This document shows positions 54,294 to 63,047 of a DNA stretch of 64,000 nt, in pieces. The notes under the pieces were generated by a model. It was not told where the DNA came from and searched no databases. It worked only from the letters and a program-made list of their open reading frames with translations. Position 1 is the first letter of the stretch, and each line of letters starts with the position of its first letter. The DNA comes from Bacillota bacterium (GTDB lineage: Bacteria; Bacillota; UBA4882; UBA8346). A program made the position numbers and the translations under genes. The stretch is taken from NCBI GenBank assembly GCA_023435565.1, contig JAEYRN010000105.1, positions 1 to 64,000 of the forward strand. Direction: 5' to 3'.

Positions 54294-55715
54294 ATGGCTG
54301 AACCTAATGCTCCTGCAACAACAAATAAATTACCGGATCGCGACGGGTGGTGTAGAATACAAGTTTCAAATGACTTAATGGAAGCGTATCTGGTAATTGA
54401 ACCTCCAACAGGAGAGGGAAAATGGCCTTTAAAGGAAGACGCTTTGAAAGCAATTAGTTCAGAAAATATTGTTTATGGTGTTAATGATGATGCTGTTAAT
54501 GAAGCAATCAACAAACAGCAATTAAAACCTGTTTTAATCGCTAAAGGTAGAGCTCCAGTTAATGGAGTTGATGCCGAAATAAATTATCTTTTTGAAACAG
54601 GGGTTTTTCGGAAAGCTTTTGCCGAGGATGAATTCGGTCGGGTTGATTACCGTCAAGTCCAAAACCTTCAAAATGTTACAGTAGGACAAAAAATTGCGGA
54701 AAAGATTCCGCCTACACCTGGTGAACCCGGTTGCAACGTTAGGGGAGAAGATGTCAAAGCAACGCCTGGTAAAGATAAACAAGTTAAATTAGGTAAAAAT
54801 GTAGCTTGGACCGAAGACAACCTGGCTATTGTATCAACTATTAACGGTGAACCAACTTTGGCCAATAGTAAAGTCAGCGTCCATGAAACACATGAAATCA
54901 AAGGGGATGTCAATTTTCAGTCCGGAAATGTTAATTTTTTAGGTAGTGTTATTATTCAGGGAAATGTTGAGAGCGGTTTTAAGATTGAAGCCGAAGGGGA
55001 TGTTACAATTTACGGGAATGTCGATTCTGCCGATATAAAAGCTGGGGGTAATTTATTCATAAAAGGCGGAATTTCCGGAATGGATAAAGGAGAAGTAACT
55101 TGTGGTGGGGATTTTTCCGCAAAATATATTGAACATGCTTCTGTCAATTGTGAAGGTACCATTACTGTTAGGGAAGCAATTATGCATTGTCAAGTCAATG
55201 CCGACCAAAAAGTGGTTTGCGAAGGTGGAAAGGGCCTGATTGTGGGTGGTTTGATTCGTTCCGGTGAAGAAATTTCGGCTAAAAGTATTGGTTCCAGATT
55301 AGGAACCCTCACTGAATTGGAGGTTGGCGTTAAACCTAAGTTGAAATTGGAATCACAGGAGATTGAGGAACAAATTAGACAAAATAAAGATAGTTTGGAT
55401 AAAGCAGAAAAAGCCATTGCGCTTTTAAGTAAAATGCCTAATCTTCCCGATGACCGAAAAGAGATGCTCCAAAATCTAATCAAGACTTCTTATGCTTTAA
55501 AAGCACAGATAAATGAAGCCGATGCCAAACGTCAGGAATTATTAGAGGAGATTTTGGTTAAATCGAAAGAAAAAGGAAAGATCAGGGTAAAAGAAGTTAT
55601 TTTTCCCGGAGTTCGGGTTTCCATGGGAAAAACAACAATTATGATTCAAGATGAAATTAAATATGCGGTTTTAGTATACAACGAAGGAGAAATACAGATC
55701 CAACCCTACCGCTAA
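54294..55715 (+). CDS. FapA-like (DUF342) polymer-forming protein
   Basis: The 473-residue product has an N-terminal DUF342 region (about 15-175), a right-handed beta-helix made of GNVES-GF-IEAEGDVTIYGNV-like repeats (about 200-330), and a C-terminal coiled coil (about 345-425). The family has been linked to flagellar assembly and cell-surface roles, but its task is not firmly known. It starts 1 nt after the sigma-28 stop, so it is cotranscribed. Confidence 0.85.
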   Translation: MAEPNAPATTNKLPDRDGWCRIQVSNDLMEAYLVIEPPTGEGKWPLKEDALKAISSENIVYGVNDDAVNEAINKQQLKPVLIAKGRAPVNGVDAEINYLFETGVFRKAFAEDEFGRVDYRQVQNLQNVTVGQKIAEKIPPTPGEPGCNVRGEDVKATPGKDKQVKLGKNVAWTEDNLAIVSTINGEPTLANSKVSVHETHEIKGDVNFQSGNVNFLGSVIIQGNVESGFKIEAEGDVTIYGNVDSADIKAGGNLFIKGGISGMDKGEVTCGGDFSAKYIEHASVNCEGTITVREAIMHCQVNADQKVVCEGGKGLIVGGLIRSGEEISAKSIGSRLGTLTELEVGVKPKLKLESQEIEEQIRQNKDSLDKAEKAIALLSKMPNLPDDRKEMLQNLIKTSYALKAQINEADAKRQELLEEILVKSKEKGKIRVKEVIFPGVRVSMGKTTIMIQDEIKYAVLVYNEGEIQIQPYR

Positions 55716-55745
55716 CAATAAACTTGTAGTAGGGAAGTGATTTTT

Positions 55746-56072
55746 GTGCTTAAGCCTGTTGATTTGCAAACGATTATGCCTCGTTCTGTTGACCTTCAAA
55801 AGATCCAACAAATAAATAATACGCGTTACATTACCGAACAACAGGATATAGCAAAACAAGTAGTTCAAGAATCGCAACATCGTCAGGAACAGGTCCAGCA
55901 AAGTGACGCTTCAGCAGAAGGTAATCGGATTCATGATGAGCAACAATCCAGAGAACGAAAAGGTCGTAAATATCGCCGTTATAATTCCGGCAAGAAACAG
56001 GAAGAAAATGATACCGACGAAGCTTCCAATCTCGATCAAAAACGTGGAAATATAATCGATATTAAAATATAA
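55746..56072 (+). CDS. Small Gln-rich hypothetical protein
   Basis: The 108-residue product opens LKPVDLQTIMPRSVDLQKIQQI and is then strongly Gln-, Glu- and Arg-rich without a hydrophobic core, so it looks largely disordered or coiled. Similar small proteins with the PVDLQ-type start lie near fapA/sigD in other Bacillota, as far as I recall, but no function is known. GTG at 55746 follows AGGGAAG. Confidence 0.55.
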   Translation: MLKPVDLQTIMPRSVDLQKIQQINNTRYITEQQDIAKQVVQESQHRQEQVQQSDASAEGNRIHDEQQSRERKGRKYRRYNSGKKQEENDTDEASNLDQKRGNIIDIKI

Positions 56073-56094
56073 TTGAAAAACGGGGGCATAGTAG

Positions 56095-56622
56095 GTGGAT
56101 GGTGGAGCGGTTCTAATAACACTGTGTATTAATTGCTTAGTCATTTATTTTCTCCATATTATCCATAAACGTTCAATCTCAAATACCATTCAGAATTTAC
56201 GTAAAGAAGTAAACGAATTAGAAAATCTAGTCGCAGCCATAATCGAAGAGTTTGAAGAAGTGGCTGACAGGGTTTGGCAAACCGATGCTGAGAAAGAAAG
56301 AGAAGAACCGGTAAAGAAAAAAAATGAAAAAAACTATGAAAAATCTATTGAGTTTATAAATCCTATAGAGTCTCCAACTTTTAAAGCAGATAAATTTGAA
56401 GAAACCGTTTCTATTGAATTAGATAATAGCATTCCTGAGAAAAAACAAGAGGGACCTCTGGAAACAATACCAATGTTTCAACCTCAAGAAATTATCGATC
56501 CGAAACATCATCGAATTCTTCAATTATGGAAGGATGGATTGGCGGTTGAAGAAATTGCAAAACAGTTGGGAACAGGCCGTGGTGAAATACAGTTGATATT
56601 GGGAATCTATAGAAGGAGTTAA
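56095..56622 (+). CDS. SwrB-like (DUF6115) membrane protein
   Basis: The 175-residue product has an N-terminal membrane helix (about 4-22), a coiled coil (about 26-55), an acidic Glu/Lys-rich linker, and a C-terminal helix-turn-helix-like segment RILQLWKDGLAVEEIAKQLGTG (about 141-162). This is the layout of SwrB (YlxL), which promotes flagellar basal body maturation and lies after sigD in Bacillus. Homology is by layout and position, so I do not use the symbol. Confidence 0.65.
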   Translation: MDGGAVLITLCINCLVIYFLHIIHKRSISNTIQNLRKEVNELENLVAAIIEEFEEVADRVWQTDAEKEREEPVKKKNEKNYEKSIEFINPIESPTFKADKFEETVSIELDNSIPEKKQEGPLETIPMFQPQEIIDPKHHRILQLWKDGLAVEEIAKQLGTGRGEIQLILGIYRRS

Positions 56623-56651
56623 GCCGTGCCGGAGGGTGCGGTTTTGTACTA

Positions 56652-57416
56652 ATGGGCACTAACTATCAAAACAAGATTCAAAAAAGAAATGGAGCTCCGC
56701 GATTTGAGATTATTTTTGGGGTCTTATTAGTTTTTTTAATAGGTTTAATACTACTTAATTCTAAGTTATTTGCGGTTACGAATGTCGAAATTAAAGGAAA
56801 TCAAATAGTTTCATCAGAAGATATAATTTTAAATGCCGGATTAAATTCATACCGTAATATTTTCCAGATAGACAGCGATAAGCTTAGTACTTTAATTCTT
56901 CAAGATCCTCGAATTGCTACAGTAAAAATCAAAAGACAATTACCGGGTAAAATTATTATTTTTGTTGATGAACGTATTCCCCTTTGTCTTTTGTCATATT
57001 TAAATAACTTGTTAATTATCGGCGATGATGCTTTGGTAATGGGTGTCCAGGAAGAGAATGAAGCCATCGAATTACCGGTTGTTATTGGGGTAAGGCCTAA
57101 GTCTATAAAATATGGGGAAAAGGTTCTATCCTCCGATTTTCAAATAGCCCTTGAGATTTTGAGATATTCGGATGATTATCTTCATCAAGTAATTAGTGAA
57201 ATCGATTTAAGTAAGTTTAGACTCTACCTTAACCTACCGGAGTATCATCATTCGATTAAAGTGGAATTGGGGACTGCCGAACGATTGGAGGAAAAAATTA
57301 CTAATCTTCGCTCTATTCTCCTTTCTGCTGATTTAAAGGGTAAACTGGAACAAATTGATTTACGAGTTTCGGATCTTCCTACCGTAATTACCTCGAAGTC
57401 TTTGAAGAAGTTATAA
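56652..57416 (+). CDS. ftsQ: Cell division protein FtsQ/DivIB
   Basis: The 254-residue product has a short cytoplasmic tail, one membrane helix (about 20-41) and a POTRA domain (about 45-115, FAVTNVEIKGNQIVSSEDII with a following IATVKIKRQLPGKIIIFVDER). It is followed by the FtsQ beta domain. It links the divisome parts outside the membrane. It follows the SwrB-like gene by 29 nt. Confidence 0.88.
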   Translation: MGTNYQNKIQKRNGAPRFEIIFGVLLVFLIGLILLNSKLFAVTNVEIKGNQIVSSEDIILNAGLNSYRNIFQIDSDKLSTLILQDPRIATVKIKRQLPGKIIIFVDERIPLCLLSYLNNLLIIGDDALVMGVQEENEAIELPVVIGVRPKSIKYGEKVLSSDFQIALEILRYSDDYLHQVISEIDLSKFRLYLNLPEYHHSIKVELGTAERLEEKITNLRSILLSADLKGKLEQIDLRVSDLPTVITSKSLKKL

Positions 57417-57492
57417 AAAAATTTCATTAATTGGCAGGTTAATCTTTTTAAATGCAGAACTAATATTAATTTAAAGAGACTTGAACTTTGTT

Positions 57493-57524
57493 TTGGCAAT
57501 CTATTCATTAATACATGTTATAAC
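57493..57524 (+). promoter_or_regulatory. Possible ftsZ promoter
   Basis: TTGGCA (57493-57498) and TATAAC (57519-57524) with TGT in front (extended -10) are spaced 20 nt apart, which is long. It lies 22 nt before the ftsZ start. Confidence 0.3.
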
Positions 57525-57545
57525 AGACTTGGAGGAACCCATTTT

Positions 57546-58589
57546 ATGCTTGAATTTGATGTTGCAAATCATCAATTTGCATCTTTAAAAGTAATAGGTG
57601 TCGGAGGTGGCGGCACCAATGCGGTCAATAGAATGATTGAAGCTAAAATTCAAGGAGTTGAGTTTATAGCTATAAATACAGACGGGCAGGCATTAAACCG
57701 ATCTAACGCTGATATCAGGTTACGTATTGGTGATGCCCTTACTAAAGGATTAGGTGCAGGTGCTAATCCTGAAATTGGGCAAAGGGCTGCTTTAGAGAGT
57801 AAAGATGAAATACTTGGGGTTTTACAAGGCGCGGATATGGTATTTGTCACTGCCGGGATGGGTGGTGGTACCGGTACCGGCGCTGCTCCAATAATCGCAC
57901 AAATGGCGCGGGAACTAGGAGCATTGACAGTTGGAGTGGTAACCAAGCCGTTTTTATTTGAAGGACGAATTCGTCAAAATCAAGCTGAAAAAGGGGTCGC
58001 GACACTTAAAGAGAATGTTGATACTCTAATTACCATACCAAACGAGCGTTTACTACAAATTGTTGATAAAAACACTTCTATTGTTGAAGCCTTTCGAATG
58101 GCAGATGATGTTTTGCGACAGGGGGTTCAAGGTATTTCGGATTTAATAACAATTACCGGTTTGATAAATGTTGATTTTGCAGATGTTAAAACAATTATGA
58201 GCACTGCAGGATCAGCTTTAATGGGAATCGGGTTGTCTAAAGGTGAAGGCCGAGCAGTTCAAGCAGCTAAAAGCGCAATAAATAGCTCCTTACTTGAAAC
58301 ATCAATCGAAGGTTCCAAAGGGGTATTATTGAATATTACTGGAAGTAGCAATCTGACATTGGCTGATGTAAATGAAGCCGCGGCTGTTATAACCGAAGCC
58401 GCCGATCCGGACGCAAATATTATTTTTGGCGCGGTAATTGATGAATCTTTAGGGGAAGAAATTCGAGTGACTGTAATTGCTACCGGGTTTGAACAAAAAC
58501 GTTCCAAACGGATGGGTTTAGATGACTTGGAAATTAGACCTTTTGTCAATGATGAACTGGATATTCCCCCATTTCTAAGAAAAAAATAA
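57546..58589 (+). CDS. ftsZ: Cell division GTPase FtsZ
   Basis: The 347-residue product is a full FtsZ with [13 protein letters not shown], the GTP-binding [10 protein letters not shown] at about residue 105-114, and the C-terminal peptide [10 protein letters not shown] that binds partner proteins. No ftsA gene lies between ftsQ and ftsZ. GGAGG precedes the ATG. A strong terminator follows. Confidence 0.97.
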   Translation: MLEFDVANHQFASLKVIGVGGGGTNAVNRMIEAKIQGVEFIAINTDGQALNRSNADIRLRIGDALTKGLGAGANPEIGQRAALESKDEILGVLQGADMVFVTAGMGGGTGTGAAPIIAQMARELGALTVGVVTKPFLFEGRIRQNQAEKGVATLKENVDTLITIPNERLLQIVDKNTSIVEAFRMADDVLRQGVQGISDLITITGLINVDFADVKTIMSTAGSALMGIGLSKGEGRAVQAAKSAINSSLLETSIEGSKGVLLNITGSSNLTLADVNEAAAVITEAADPDANIIFGAVIDESLGEEIRVTVIATGFEQKRSKRMGLDDLEIRPFVNDELDIPPFLRKK

Positions 58590-58615
58590 ACAAATTTATT
58601 AAAATAATTATAAGC

Positions 58616-58650
58616 GAAAAGCGTTCAGATGTCGGTCTGAGCGCTTTTCC
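58616..58650 (+). terminator. Terminator after ftsZ
   Basis: A 14-bp stem (58616-58629 with 58636-58649) built on GAAAAGCG ends in TTTTC. Confidence 0.8.
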
Positions 58651-58706
58651 TCGTTTTAGGACTTATCGGTAAAAAAGAGGAAAAAAGAGTTAATTACGGT
58701 AATTTT

Positions 58707-58750
58707 TGTGACAAGTTTACAGAGGAAAATCAACTTATAGTCTGTAAAAT
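58707..58750 (+). promoter_or_regulatory. Possible Spo0A-controlled promoter of spoIIGA-sigE
   Basis: TGTGACAAG (58707-58715) matches 7 of 9 bases of an inverted 0A box. TTTACA (58716-58721) and TAAAAT (58745-58750) lie 23 nt apart, close to the 22-nt spacing of the Spo0A-activated spoIIG promoter in Bacillus. Weak but in the right place. Confidence 0.3.
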
Positions 58751-58770
58751 TAAAATAGGGGTTGAATGTG

Positions 58771-59670
58771 ATGTTAAAGGTTTACTTGGATTTACCTCTA
58801 CTTGGAGGTTTACTTGGTTGGATTGAAGATACAGTCCTATTATGGATGGTTGGACAGATAGGCGTTGTTAAAACTCAATGGCACCGGTTTATTATAGGTG
58901 GGGCTGTTGGGGGCTTATTCCAATTATTAATTATGGTAAATCAAGCTTCGGGAGGGTTAGTCAATAGTTGGATTACTTCGCCAATAGTATTTACATTATT
59001 AGTGCCGGTAATAATGGTTGGTTTTACTTTTTTTCCAATAAAAATCAAAAGAATTCTGAAACTGTTTGGATATTTTTATTTACTATCTTTTTTACTATCC
59101 GGAATCCATTGGGGACTGGATAGTATAAATCGTCGTTATTTTCAATTAGAGATCAATTTTTGGTGGCGTTTTTGGTGTCATCTTACCCTAATCTTTATCT
59201 TAGGAGAACTTGGTTGGGGAGTAGTTCACCGTAAACTCTGGGAACAAATTTGTCTTTACCCGATTCAAATTAGTTGGGATGGAAACGAATTAAATCTTAA
59301 TGCTTTACTTGATACCGGAAACCGATTACATGATCCTTTAACTAAAGTACCGGTGGTTATTGTTGAGTTTAATCAAGTTAAACAATTACTACCCGTTGAG
59401 ATAATTGATTTAATCGAAAAGATGCAATCGGGGGAATTGGATAATAATTGGGAAATACCTAATATTTGGGAAGAACGGGTACGGATTTTACCTTTTAAAA
59501 GTATTGGGAAAGAGCATGGAATTTTAATAGGTTTTCGGCCTGATTCATTGAAAATTTGGCAAAAACAGCAAACAGTTTCACATAATCAGGTTGTAATCGG
59601 TATTTGTAACCGTTCTTTATCGCCGGAGGGGGTATTTCAGGCTTTGATACCACCAGCAGTACTAATGTAG
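58771..59670 (+). CDS. spoIIGA: Sporulation sigma-E processing peptidase SpoIIGA
   Basis: The 299-residue product has five membrane helices in the first half and an aspartic-protease-like domain with LNALLDTGNRLHDPLTKVPVVIVE-type active site (about 186-210, catalytic Asp in DTG). It cuts the pro-sequence from sigma-E in the mother cell after the SpoIIR signal. The ATG at 58771 is preceded in frame by GTG (58768) and TTG (58762), and any of these could be used. Confidence 0.92.
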   Translation: MLKVYLDLPLLGGLLGWIEDTVLLWMVGQIGVVKTQWHRFIIGGAVGGLFQLLIMVNQASGGLVNSWITSPIVFTLLVPVIMVGFTFFPIKIKRILKLFGYFYLLSFLLSGIHWGLDSINRRYFQLEINFWWRFWCHLTLIFILGELGWGVVHRKLWEQICLYPIQISWDGNELNLNALLDTGNRLHDPLTKVPVVIVEFNQVKQLLPVEIIDLIEKMQSGELDNNWEIPNIWEERVRILPFKSIGKEHGILIGFRPDSLKIWQKQQTVSHNQVVIGICNRSLSPEGVFQALIPPAVLM

Positions 59671-59714
59671 CATAGGCCTTGTTAAACAATATTTCTTCAA
59701 AGGAGAGAAACTAA

Positions 59715-60446
59715 ATGTTAATTTGGTGGAAGAGATGGTTATGGGATATTAGACTTCAGCTGATTAAAATTATGAAAAAAGTTGGAATAACTCCGGAAAT
59801 AGTGGCTTACATAGGAAGTAGTGAAGCCCTCCCACCTCCTTTAACCAATGATGAAGAACTTTTTTTGTTGGATAAATTGGAGGCCGGGGATAAAACAGTA
59901 AAATCAGTATTAATAGAAAGAAATTTACGTTTAGTGGTTTATATAGCCCGTAAATTTGAAAATAGCGGAGTAGGTATTGAAGACTTGGTTTCAATTGGTA
60001 CAATTGGTTTAATTAAGGCTGTTAATACTTTTGATCCCGGTAAAAAAATAAAATTAGCGACTTATGCTTCCCGGTGTATCGAAAACGAGATTCTGATGTA
60101 TTTAAGAAGAAATAATAAAATACGGGCTGAGGTATCCTTTGATGAACCACTCAATATCGATTGGGATGGTAATGAATTGCTATTATCCGATGTGTTAGGT
60201 AGTGAGAATGATTCTACATATAAATATGTCGAAGAAGAAATTGATAAAAATTTATTGGACTCAGCTATGGAACATCTGAGTGACCGTGAAAAAGTCATTG
60301 TGCAACTGCGGTTCGGCCTAAGAGATGGTAGTGAAAAAACTCAAAAAGAAGTGGCGGACCTTTTAGGGATATCCCAATCTTATATTTCACGTTTAGAGAA
60401 GCGGATCATAAAAAAATTAAAAAAAGAGATTAAGCGTTTGGATTAA
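59715..60446 (+). CDS. sigE: Sporulation sigma factor sigma-E (pro-form)
   Basis: The 243-residue product has a pro-sequence of about 30 residues and then [13 protein letters not shown], region 2 ([20 protein letters not shown]) and region 4 ([21 protein letters not shown]). The Tyr-Ile-Gly-Ser-Ser stretch before SEALPPPL marks the likely cleavage zone. It drives early mother-cell genes. AAAGGAG precedes the ATG; it follows spoIIGA by 44 nt as in Bacillus. Confidence 0.95.
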   Translation: MLIWWKRWLWDIRLQLIKIMKKVGITPEIVAYIGSSEALPPPLTNDEELFLLDKLEAGDKTVKSVLIERNLRLVVYIARKFENSGVGIEDLVSIGTIGLIKAVNTFDPGKKIKLATYASRCIENEILMYLRRNNKIRAEVSFDEPLNIDWDGNELLLSDVLGSENDSTYKYVEEEIDKNLLDSAMEHLSDREKVIVQLRFGLRDGSEKTQKEVADLLGISQSYISRLEKRIIKKLKKEIKRLD

Positions 60447-60506
60447 AAGGATTTCTTTATGTGCTTCTTGAACTACTTCATCCTATATGAATAACGAGGT
60501 GAGGAT

Positions 60507-61022
60507 ATGATAAAGACTGTTGCGTTAGTAATAGCAGAGCAGTTTTTTAGGGATGAAGAATATCAAATACCCAAAGACATTTTGGAAAGATGGGGGTATA
60601 GAGTTATAACCGCCTCCACAAAACTAGAAAATGCCATTGGTAAACTTGGTATGACTGTAAAACCGGATATTTTAGTGAAAGATCTTATTAACCAGAAATT
60701 AGCCGCTCTTATTTTTGTAGGTGGAGGCGGAAGTTCTCAATATTTTAATGATCAATCCGTCCATCAATTGGCAAGACACTTTAATGATCGGGGTAATATA
60801 GTAGGTGCTATTTGTATAGCTCCCGTTATTTTAGCTAACGCCGGGGTACTTAAAGGGAAAAAAGCTACGGTTTTTCCCGACGGTATTAAGGATCTAGAAA
60901 AGAGTGGAGCGGTTTATACAGGAAATTTGGTTGAAGTTGATGGTAATATTATTACCGGAGCTGGACCTGAAGCTGCTGAAACTTTTGGCAATAAATTAGT
61001 AGCAATGTTAACCCAGGGTTAA
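60507..61022 (+). CDS. DJ-1/PfpI-family protein
   Basis: The 171-residue product is a single DJ-1/PfpI domain with the nucleophile-elbow cysteine in VGAICIAPVIL (about 99-109) and FVGGGGSSQYF. Family members are deglycase-like, chaperone-like or peptidase-like; which applies here is unknown. It sits between sigE and sigG, 60 nt after sigE, with a GAGGTGAGG site, and is followed by a terminator. Confidence 0.85.
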   Translation: MIKTVALVIAEQFFRDEEYQIPKDILERWGYRVITASTKLENAIGKLGMTVKPDILVKDLINQKLAALIFVGGGGSSQYFNDQSVHQLARHFNDRGNIVGAICIAPVILANAGVLKGKKATVFPDGIKDLEKSGAVYTGNLVEVDGNIITGAGPEAAETFGNKLVAMLTQG

Positions 61023-61157
61023 CCATACTAACGCGATGAAATTGAACTTTAGCTAACTGAAGAATAAGCTTTTACTCTTAAGACAGGATTAGGCTCACCG
61101 TACTTGATAACATAGCTTTTGAATAATTGTAATTTTTAAATTTCACTTCTATATAAT

Positions 61158-61195
61158 ACAAACCCTTATTTAACTGGGGTTTGTTATTTTTTTGA
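61158..61195 (+). terminator. Terminator between the DJ-1 gene and sigG
   Basis: An 8-bp stem ACAAACCC/GGGTTTGT (61158-61165 with 61177-61184) is followed by a T run to 61193. It separates the sigE unit from the sigG unit. Confidence 0.65.
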
Positions 61196-61249
61196 AGTAA
61201 TGAAATATCGGGTTTAAATGGACTAACATCCGTAAACCATATTAAACGG

Positions 61250-61279
61250 GTATAAATACCGATCCCCTTGGCAATAATC
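61250..61279 (+). promoter_or_regulatory. Sigma-F-type promoter of sigG-spoIIR
   Basis: GTATA (61250-61254), 15 nt, then GGCAATAATC (61270-61279) fit the sigma-F pattern (GTATA, then GGnnAnAnTW) at all but the last base. It lies 36 nt before sigG, which is where sigma-F control is expected. Confidence 0.65.
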
Positions 61280-61315
61280 AATCTTAGACGCGCGCTAAGA
61301 GAGATACGGGAGTGA

Positions 61316-62122
61316 ATGAACTGGATGTTAGTGAATAAAGTTGAGATCTGCGGTGTTAATACCGCCAAGCTTCCGGTTTTATCAAGTAGCAAGATGAGGG
61401 ATTTGCTTCAAAGATTACAATCTGGAGAGCTGTCTGCCCGGGAAGAGTTAATTCAGGGTAATTTAAGGCTGGTTCTTAGTGTGATTCAACGTTTTAATAA
61501 TCGTGGCGAATATGTGGACGATTTGTTTCAAGTGGGTTGTATTGGACTAATGAAAGCAATCGATAATTTTGACCTATCTCAAAATGTAAAATTTTCAACC
61601 TACGCGGTACCGATGATTATCGGTGAAATTAGACGCTATCTTAGAGATAATAATCCTTTGAGAGTTAGCCGTTCATTAAGGGATATTGCCTATAAAGCAC
61701 TACAAGTCAGGGATACTTTAGTAAATAAAAATGCCAAAGAACCAACTGTAGCTGAAATTGCTGAAGAATTGAAAGTTCCCAGGGAAGAAGTGGTCTTTGC
61801 ATTAGATGCGATTCAGGAACCAATTTCGCTTTTTGAACCAATTTATCATGATGGTGGAGACCCAATTTTTGTGATGGACCAAATAAGTGATGAACGACAT
61901 ATAGATGGTCAGTGGCTCGAGGGCTTAACTATCAAGGAAGCAATGTCCAGATTAAACGATCGGGAGAAAATGATTTTGAAAATGCGGTTTTTTGAGGGAA
62001 GGACTCAAATGGAAGTAGCTGATGAAATTGGGATTTCTCAAGCACAAGTGTCCCGTCTTGAAAAAAGCGCTCTTAAACATATGAAGCGTTATATTTCAGA
62101 AAATAATGAGTTTGAACAATAG
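61316..62122 (+). CDS. sigG: Sporulation sigma factor sigma-G
   Basis: The 268-residue product contains the sigma-G hallmark NKVEICGVNTAKLPVL near the N-terminus, region 2 (YVDDLFQVGCIGLMKAIDNFD, KFSTYAVPMIIGEIRRYLRDNN) and region 4 (RTQMEVADEIGISQAQVSRLEKSALKHM). It directs late forespore genes. The start is unsure: ATG at 61316 has GGGAG only 3 nt away, and ATG at 61325 aligns exactly with the Bacillus start but is 12 nt from it. It is 14 nt from spoIIR. Confidence 0.95.
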   Translation: MNWMLVNKVEICGVNTAKLPVLSSSKMRDLLQRLQSGELSAREELIQGNLRLVLSVIQRFNNRGEYVDDLFQVGCIGLMKAIDNFDLSQNVKFSTYAVPMIIGEIRRYLRDNNPLRVSRSLRDIAYKALQVRDTLVNKNAKEPTVAEIAEELKVPREEVVFALDAIQEPISLFEPIYHDGGDPIFVMDQISDERHIDGQWLEGLTIKEAMSRLNDREKMILKMRFFEGRTQMEVADEIGISQAQVSRLEKSALKHMKRYISENNEFEQ

Positions 62123-62136
62123 GAGGATATAACATC

Positions 62137-62772
62137 TTGTTTCGATATCGCTTAGTAGTTATTTGTATAATAGTGGTTCTATTTGGGATAATAGGCTGTT
62201 TAGGTTCGGGGTTTGCTCGGGTAGTAGAACCGGTTATTGAGACTTATAATCGAAATAATTTAATTCGCCTTCATGTGGTTGCTGATAGCAATTTACCTGA
62301 AGACCAAGAATTAAAACTAAAAGTTAGAGATCAGATTATCAAAGTCACTGAACCGTTACTTATTAAGGTTGAGCATCCAATTGAAGCTGAGCAGATTTTA
62401 AGAAATAATTTGCCTATACTAAAAAATGCGGCTTATCAAGTAATTCGGGAAAACAAGCGCGATATAGAGGTAAACGTTAGTTTGGAACGTTTTTTTTTCC
62501 CGGAAATCGCTTATCCCTTTGGCCTCTTACCGGCTGGGGAGTATAGAGGTTTAAAAGTAATCCTTGGCCGGGGAGAAGGTAAGAATTGGTGGTGTGTTTT
62601 ATATCCGCCATTATGTTTACTTGAACCGGATGCGCCTACATTTAAAGGTATTCAAAACGAACCGATTCAGGTTGAATATAGACTGGCGATATTAGAAGAA
62701 TTAATCAAGCGTAAGGACCTTTCATTAGATAGTTTTTGGAAGGGTTGGGGTCAGTTTTTCGGTTTGTTATAA
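62137..62772 (+). CDS. spoIIR: Stage II sporulation signal protein SpoIIR
   Basis: The 211-residue product has an N-terminal signal or anchor (about 4-28) and the SpoIIR domain with LIRLHVVADSNLPEDQELKLKVRDQII (about 42-68). It is secreted from the forespore and activates SpoIIGA in the mother cell. It starts at TTG with AGGAGG 10 nt upstream. It lies directly after sigG, so both should be driven by sigma-F here. Confidence 0.93.
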   Translation: MFRYRLVVICIIVVLFGIIGCLGSGFARVVEPVIETYNRNNLIRLHVVADSNLPEDQELKLKVRDQIIKVTEPLLIKVEHPIEAEQILRNNLPILKNAAYQVIRENKRDIEVNVSLERFFFPEIAYPFGLLPAGEYRGLKVILGRGEGKNWWCVLYPPLCLLEPDAPTFKGIQNEPIQVEYRLAILEELIKRKDLSLDSFWKGWGQFFGLL

Positions 62773-62918
62773 CTATGCTTAAAACCATTTCTTTTACTTG
62801 ATCAAACCATGAAAAGAATAACTTGATCTTCCAGTGCCTCTGTTAAATCACCATTGAATTCAAAACTTCATAGCCGGAATTAATGATTGTCCCGGCGATA
62901 TAGTAAAAAAGCAGATCA

Positions 62919-62960
62919 AGCCCCTCGCTAAAAAAACGAATAGGAGGGGTTATTTATTAT
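62919..62960 (+). terminator. Terminator after spoIIR
   Basis: A stem AGCCCCTC/GAGGGGTT (62919-62926 with 62944-62951) is followed by a T-rich run. Confidence 0.65.
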
Positions 62961-63047
62961 TCACCTCTTAATCTTCCATTATTATTTAATTATTCCTTTA
63001 AAAAGGATTAATTCGACTTATAACGAAAAATAAATTTAGGTGATTAA

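Noticed and set aside
61078..61392. 104-codon minus-strand ORF opposite the sigG leader
   Set aside because: It covers a terminator, the sigma-F-type promoter and the sigG start on the other strand and has no recognisable content.
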